Assembly: GCF_004331465.1 (NCBI RefSeq)
Contig: NZ_SJKB01000007.1
Coordinates: forward strand, 422,520 to 486,519
DNA: 64,000 nucleotides
Direction of reading: 5' to 3'
Source of the DNA: Kribbella pittospori
GTDB lineage: Bacteria > Actinomycetota > Actinomycetes > Propionibacteriales > Kribbellaceae
The position numbers were made by a program, and so were the translations under genes. This document shows, piece after piece, positions 59,871 to 64,000 of this stretch (the first letter of the stretch is position 1; each line of letters opens with the position of its first letter). Under the pieces are notes generated by a model. It saw only the letters and a list, made by a program, of their open reading frames with translations, ran no database searches and had not been told where the DNA came from.

Positions 59871-60821
59871 ATGCTGGAGTTCGTGGTGCGGGTGGTCGGC
59901 GTACTCGTCGCCTTCCTGGTGGCGCCCCTGCTGGTCGGCCAGGCCGAGCACAAGGTGATGGCGCACATGCAGTCACGGCTCGGTCCGATGTACGCCGGTG
60001 CGTTCCACGGCTGGGCGCAACTGGTCGCGGACGGCGTCAAGTTCGTGCAGAAGGAGAGCGTGGTCCCGGCGGCCGCGGACCGGCGGGTGTTCGAGTGGGC
60101 CCCGATCGTCGCGATCCTGCCGTACCTGGCCGCGCTGGCCGCGATCCCGCTGGCGCCGGGCATCGTCGGTGCGGACCTCGACTCCGGGCTGTTCTTCGTG
60201 CTCGCGGTGATGAGCATCGGCGTACTCGGGTCGCTGATGGCGGGCTGGGGGAGCGGCAACAAATACAGCCTGCTCGGCGGACTCCGGGTCGCGGCGCAGC
60301 TGATGAGCTACGAGCTGCCGTTCGTGCTGTCCGCGGCGAGCGTCGCGGTCGCGGCTGGTTCGCTGAGCCTGTCGGGGATCGCGACCGCGTGGAACCCGTG
60401 GTGGTTGCTGTGGCAGCTGCCCGGTCTGGTGGTCTTCTTCATCGCCGGGTTGGCCGAGTTGCAGCGGCCGCCGTTCGACATGCCGGTCGCCGACTCCGAG
60501 GTGATCTTCGGGCCGTACACGGAGTACACCGGTCTGCGCTTCGCGATGTTCCTGCTCGCCGAGTACGCCGGCATCGTCGTACTGGCCGGGCTGACGACGG
60601 TGCTGTTCCTGGGCGGCTGGAGCGGTCCCGGGCCGGACTCCATCGGCTGGATCTGGACGATCCTGAAGGTCGCGCTGGTCTCGGTCGTCGTCATCTGGGT
60701 GCGGGTGTCGTTTCCCCGGATGCGAGCCGACCAACTCCAGAAGCTCGCCTGGCAGGGTCTGGTCCCGATCGCCCTCCTCCAGCTGGCAATCACCGGCGTC
60801 GGGGTAACCGTCTTCAAGTGA
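59871..60821 (+). CDS. nuoH2: NADH-quinone oxidoreductase subunit H, second copy
   Basis: 316 residues with eight membrane helices, compact compared with NuoH because the C-terminal extension is missing. The quinone-channel loop reads ELQRPPFDMPVADSEVIFG where NuoH has NRAPFDLPEAEGELVAG: the first Glu is Val and the second Asp. TEYTGLRFAMFLLAEY and the KVMAHMQSRLGP start are kept. Only nuo gene in this stretch; it starts 23 bases from a SoxR-like box and ends 8 bases inside the convergent LLM gene. Confidence 0.9.
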   Translation: MLEFVVRVVGVLVAFLVAPLLVGQAEHKVMAHMQSRLGPMYAGAFHGWAQLVADGVKFVQKESVVPAAADRRVFEWAPIVAILPYLAALAAIPLAPGIVGADLDSGLFFVLAVMSIGVLGSLMAGWGSGNKYSLLGGLRVAAQLMSYELPFVLSAASVAVAAGSLSLSGIATAWNPWWLLWQLPGLVVFFIAGLAELQRPPFDMPVADSEVIFGPYTEYTGLRFAMFLLAEYAGIVVLAGLTTVLFLGGWSGPGPDSIGWIWTILKVALVSVVVIWVRVSFPRMRADQLQKLAWQGLVPIALLQLAITGVGVTVFK

Positions 60822-61628
60822 GAGGCGGGCCGGCGGCCAGGCGGGTGTGAAGGTCCTCGGGGGAGATCTCAGAGCCGTCCTGGAGCCACCAGGTGACGCG
60901 GCCCTTTCGTACTCCGCGGCCCGGGCGGCGTCGGGGGCTCCGGCCTGGCTGGGGGACCAGATGGCGATGTCGGCGTTCGGGCGGCCGCCGGACTTCTCGA
61001 AGTCGGCGCGGATCGTGGCGAGTTCGTCGATGGTGGGGAGCCGGAATTCGTCGGCCTCGTCCCTGATCTGCGGGAACAGGCCGTCCGCATTGCGCGCGCC
61101 TCGGACCGGACCGGTCCGTGGCCAGAAGCCGCTGGTCCAGATCGGGATGTCGCTGCGAGGGAAGCGGACGTCGGTGGCCCGGTAGTAGGCGCCCTCGTGC
61201 TCGACTGGGTCGCCGGCGAGGAACTGGTGCAGCAGGTCTGCGCCCTCGTCGAGGCGCTCGGCGAGCTCTCTGCGCTTGGCGGACTCGCCGAACCGGGTGT
61301 AGTCCCAGCCCGCGCCGGTCCCGAGGCCGAGGACGAGCCGGCCGTCCGAGAGGTCCTGCAGCGTGCTTGCCTCGAGGGCGAGCTTGGCCGGGCGGCGTCG
61401 GGGCAGCGGGACGACCATCGGCCCGATCAGGATTCTGCTGGTGGCTTGCGCGATCGCGGCGAGCGTCACCCAGGGATCGGCAACCGGCGGTTCGTACGTC
61501 GGGGAGCTGAGCAGGTCCCACACGAAGAACCCGTCCCAGCCGTGGTCCTCGGTCGCAATGGCGAGATCGCGGAGGACCTTCGGGCTGCCGTACTCGCCGA
61601 ACGACTTCACATAGGTGGCGTAGCGCAT
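60814..61628 (-). pseudogene. LLM-class flavin/F420-dependent oxidoreductase, frameshifted near the end
   Basis: From ATG 61628 (GGAGAG ahead) the protein MRYATYVKSFGEYGSPKVLR onward is a luciferase-like TIM barrel with ILIGPMVVPLPRRRPAKLALEASTLQDLSDGRLVLGLGTG. Near 60904-60911 the phase changes: the frame EYERAASPGG is wrong, and the other frame gives KGRVTWWLQDGSEISPEDL and ends LAAGPPLT at TGA 60814, the normal family ending. A GAAAGGG run lacks one A. The span is 815 bases, one short of a codon multiple. Restored length would be 271 residues. Confidence 0.8.
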
Positions 61629-61670
61629 GGTCTCTCCAACCTGCTCCGTTTGCCCGGCCGCGTGCACGCC

Positions 61671-61753
61671 GACAGGTAGTGCACCGGCGAGACACCGTAC
61701 ACCGGCGCGCTGACGCGCTCAGGTGCACTACGTTCCGCTGGACACTACCTGTC
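61671..61753. promoter_or_regulatory. Nested inverted repeats upstream of the LLM gene
   Basis: GTAGTGCACC (61676-61685) is repeated in inverse at 61722-61731, and GACAGGTAGTG (61671-61681) in inverse at 61743-61753. The three copies of the GTAGTG core lie in an 83-base stretch, 43-125 bases ahead of the LLM start. Operator array or structured leader; no regulator gene is adjacent. Confidence 0.5.
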
Positions 61754-61773
61754 GAGTTGCACAGCGACCTCGG

Positions 61774-62913
61774 TCAGGCGGCTTCTTCGCGGGGGAAGAA
61801 CGGGAGTTCTACGCTGACGTGGTCGGCGGCGGCGAGGATCTTCTCGCGGTCGTCCACCGGTGGGTGAATGGCTTGGTTGATGCCCTTCTTGACGGCGGCC
61901 CCTTCAGCGCCGGACGCCATGACTCGGCGGTCCCAGCCACGTGTGAAGACTCCGCCGGCGGCGCCTAGGTCGAGGCAGGTGACGTAGGGGCCGGGGGTGA
62001 AGTCACGCAGAGGTACGCCGAGCAGATCGGCCGCCGCGTTGTATCCGGCAACCTTGCCGAGCGGCGTCGCGTGCTGGCAGGCCTGCATGACCGTGTGCTC
62101 AGCGTCGAACGCCGCCGCAGCCGTATCCCCGGCGACGAACACCTCGGGAAGCGCACGCAGCCGATCGTCCACCGGCACCCGGCCGAGGTGATCGAGCTCA
62201 TCGGAGATCTGACGGGTCAGCTCGCTGGCCCTCATCCCCACGGACCAGACGACGGCGTCCGCGTCGACCTTGCTGCCATCGGACAGTAGGGCGTACCCGT
62301 CGCCGACCTCCGTCACCGTCGTACTGAGGCGGCGTTCGATCCCCAACTCGTCCAGCGCAGCCTCGATCTCCCGGCGCGGTCCCGGGCCGAGCTGTGCGCC
62401 GACGACATCTGATCGATCGACCAGCAGCACCCGGCCCCGCGAGGCCAACTCGGTCGCAGCCTCCAGGCCGACGAAGCCGGCGCCGACGACCACGACGGAG
62501 TAGTCCTCGCGATCGCGCAGATGGTCGGTCAGCCGCCTGGCACCGTCCAGCGTGTCGATGTCGAAGAGCCGTTCAGCGCCCGGCAGCCCGTCGGGCTGAA
62601 CCAGCTTGCTGCCGGCCGCCAGCACCAAGCGGTCGTAGCCGATCTCGTTGCCGTCGGCCACCACCACGCGGCGCTCGGTGTCGATCGTGCTCACCGAGGC
62701 CCGCACGTGTTCGACGCCGATCGGCCCGAGGACCCGGCTGAGCTCCACCTTGGCCAGGTCCGGCTCCGGTTCGTACAGGCGTGGTCGCAGTACCAGGTGC
62801 TCGTTCGGTGCGATGAGGGTGATGCGCATATCCGCGTCGCCGCGTGCGAGCGCCGCTCCGGCCGCGCTCCAGACGCCGGCGAAGCCGCCCCCGATGATCA
62901 CAACGTGTGCCAC
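61774..62913 (-). CDS. NDH-2-like FAD/NAD(P) oxidoreductase
   Basis: 379 residues. FAD motif IIGGGFAG at 6-13, NAD motif VVVGAGFVGLEAA near 141-153, and VFVAGDTAAA near 270. No membrane anchor. GTG 62913 is preceded by GAGAGGA 7 bases upstream and starts right at the Rossmann strand. As the gene next to an ECF41 sigma factor it fits the COE (oxidoreductase) partner described for that group. Confidence 0.87.
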   Translation of the reverse strand: MAHVVIIGGGFAGVWSAAGAALARGDADMRITLIAPNEHLVLRPRLYEPEPDLAKVELSRVLGPIGVEHVRASVSTIDTERRVVVADGNEIGYDRLVLAAGSKLVQPDGLPGAERLFDIDTLDGARRLTDHLRDREDYSVVVVGAGFVGLEAATELASRGRVLLVDRSDVVGAQLGPGPRREIEAALDELGIERRLSTTVTEVGDGYALLSDGSKVDADAVVWSVGMRASELTRQISDELDHLGRVPVDDRLRALPEVFVAGDTAAAAFDAEHTVMQACQHATPLGKVAGYNAAADLLGVPLRDFTPGPYVTCLDLGAAGGVFTRGWDRRVMASGAEGAAVKKGINQAIHPPVDDREKILAAADHVSVELPFFPREEAA

Positions 62914-62930
62914 AGTCTCGTCCTCTCTCA

Positions 62931-62958
62931 GCCGCACCCCCGGATCGGGGCGTGCGGC
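62931..62958 (-). terminator. Hairpin between the sigma factor and the oxidoreductase
   Basis: GCCGCAC-CCCCG-GAT-CGGGG-(C)-GTGCGGC gives a 12-bp stem with one bulge and a 3-base loop in the 65-base gap. It could limit read-through or act as an attenuator; no T-tract. Confidence 0.45.
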
Positions 62959-62963
62959 AGGGA

Positions 62964-62990
62964 GACAACACGGCGAGCTCAGATGTGACC
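62964..62990 (-). promoter_or_regulatory. Candidate ECF41 promoter for the oxidoreductase
   Basis: On the reverse strand GGTCACA, 16 bases, then TGTC. The published ECF41 pattern is TGTCACA-N16-CGTC as I recall it, so the site differs at one base in each half. It overlaps the sigma gene stop and lies 50 bases ahead of the oxidoreductase GTG. Confidence 0.4.
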
Positions 62991-63851
62991 GAGGTGCGCC
63001 AGCTTCTCGGGATTGACCTGCCTGCGGAACGCCGTGATCCGCCCGTCGGCGACCTCCACGGTGTCGAGCCAGACGAGCGTGCCACCGCGGTACGTCGCCA
63101 GCGCCGGCTGGCCGTTCACCTCGATGATCCGGACCGCGTCGGGACGCCTGAGCTCGAGCTGCCTGATCGTCAGGATGGCGATCCGCTCGGGACCCGTGAC
63201 CGGCTTCCGTGCGGCGGTCACCTTGCCGCCGCCGTCGGCGACGTACACGGCTTGGGGATCCAGTAGCGCGACGAGCCCGGCCAGGTCACCCGCGTCGGCA
63301 GCCGCCTTGAACGCGTTGAGCACGCGTTCGGTCTCGGCCTTGGATGCCTGCGGTGTCTCCTCGACGGTGGCGACCCGCGCGCGTGCACGGGAGGCGAGCT
63401 TGCGGCCGGCGGCAGGCGTCGTACCGAGCACCTCGGCGATCCGGGCGAACGGGAAGTCGAAGACGTCGTGCAGCACGAGCGCGACGCGTTCGGCGGGGGT
63501 GAGCGTCTCCATGACCACCAGCATCGCGGTGCTCACCGACTCGTCCATGAGCACCTTCGCGGCGGCGTCCGGCCCGGTCAGCAGCGGTTCGGGCAGCCAG
63601 GGCCCGACGTACGACTCGCGCCGGACGCGCGCCGACTTCAGCACGTTGTACGACGTACGCGCGGCCAACGTCACCAGCCAGGCGCGCAGATCGCGAACCT
63701 CGGACAGGTCGGCGGCGGCCGCACGCAACCAGACGTCCTGCGTCACATCCTCGGCCTCCGTCACGGTGCCGAGGATCCGGTACGCCGCGCCGAAGACCGC
63801 GGGACGATGCGCTTCCCAGTCGGCCTCCGACAACGCCCTGGTCCGCTCCAC
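62979..63851 (-). CDS. sigJ: ECF41-group sigma factor (SigJ-type) with SnoaL C-terminal domain
   Basis: 290 residues. Sigma-2 at about 10-75 (AYRILGTVTEAEDVTQDVWLRA), the linker motif WLPEPLL, sigma-4 near 110-160 (LTPAERVALVLHDVFDFPFARIAEVLGTTPAAGRKLASRARARV), then a SnoaL domain with DGGGK and the ending NPEKL. These three motifs define ECF41, where the C-terminal domain tunes activity instead of a separate anti-sigma factor. GTG 63851 has GGGAGG 6 bases ahead; the GTG at 63857 overlaps that site. Confidence 0.92.
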   Translation of the reverse strand: MERTRALSEADWEAHRPAVFGAAYRILGTVTEAEDVTQDVWLRAAAADLSEVRDLRAWLVTLAARTSYNVLKSARVRRESYVGPWLPEPLLTGPDAAAKVLMDESVSTAMLVVMETLTPAERVALVLHDVFDFPFARIAEVLGTTPAAGRKLASRARARVATVEETPQASKAETERVLNAFKAAADAGDLAGLVALLDPQAVYVADGGGKVTAARKPVTGPERIAILTIRQLELRRPDAVRIIEVNGQPALATYRGGTLVWLDTVEVADGRITAFRRQVNPEKLAHLGHI

Positions 63852-63939
63852 CCTCACCCTCCCAACACTTGATCAATGATCACTCTAGGCAGACCTCCGG
63901 ACAGCTGATATGGAGTGAGTTCTTGTCAAGTGGCAGGGT

Positions 63940-63974
63940 GAGGCGCCCGTCCCGGTTGCCGGGGCGGGCGCCTC
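63940..63974. terminator. Strong hairpin near the right edge
   Basis: GAGGCGCCCG and its complement with an inner CCCGG/CCGGG and one T-G pair form a 16-bp stem with loop TTG. T-rich sequence follows on the plus strand (GGGTTTTGG). It probably ends a transcript arriving from outside the window or a leftward one. Between 63858 and 64000 no gene is seen. Confidence 0.6.
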
Positions 63975-64000
63975 GTGGCTTGGTCGGGGTTTTGGTCGGT

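Noticed and set aside
1..64000. Prophage, integrated plasmid, tRNA or rRNA genes
   Set aside because: No integrase, transposase, phage structural genes, attachment sites or RNA gene patterns were recognised on either strand; only the small inverted-repeat element is mobile-like.

Overview
The window is about 70 percent G+C by eye, has tightly packed genes with frequent GTG starts and 4-base stop/start overlaps, and carries menaquinone (not ubiquinone) genes, a fused KorA, an ECF41 sigma factor and a MalT/LAL-type LuxR regulator. This is a high-GC actinomycete; gene content fits the Kribbella/Nocardioides branch (Propionibacteriales), but the genus is an inference. No tRNA, rRNA or CRISPR array was recognised, and no stretch longer than 300 bases lacks a gene.

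Region 1 (1-20.9 kb) is one respiratory block. An isochorismate synthase (menF) and a small metallo-hydrolase run leftward. Rightward come menG, a geranylgeranyl-reductase-type flavoprotein (menJ-like), the complete 14-gene NADH:menaquinone oxidoreductase operon nuoA-N and a polyprenyl diphosphate synthase. The genes that make, saturate, methylate and reduce menaquinone therefore sit together.

Region 2 (20.9-42.5 kb) is mixed: a phospholipase D family enzyme, an Rrf2 regulator-MFS-cupin set, RarD-type permease, secreted peptidoglycan peptidase, DUF445/DUF402 pair, a TetR-controlled MFS set, an Lnt-like amidohydrolase, a lactate-oxidase-type flavoenzyme, HAD phosphatase, GlxA-type regulator, hydrolases, and the 2-oxoglutarate:ferredoxin oxidoreductase korAB.

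Region 3 (42.5-61 kb) holds single, scattered second copies of complex I subunits: nuoA2 (43.6 kb), nuoB2-nuoC2 (55.7 kb) and nuoH2 (59.9 kb). They are separated by unrelated genes (ornithine cyclodeaminase family, M19 dipeptidase, serine hydrolase, LAL regulator, NCS1 permease operon, VapBC). Around 51-52 kb lies a set of three tiny arginine-rich paralogous proteins with duplicated leader regions and strong terminators, next to a 164-bp MITE-like element that forms the last codons of a GntR gene.

Region 4 (61-64 kb) has a frameshifted LLM flavin oxidoreductase, an NDH-2-like flavoprotein and its ECF41 (SigJ-type) sigma factor.

Two genes, and possibly a third, are broken by single-base indels, so either sequence errors or recent decay must be considered. 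The observations most worth following are the small-protein family with its paired leaders, the dispersed and residue-altered second complex I set, and the SoxR-like palindrome shared by nuoH2 and an NmrA-family gene.
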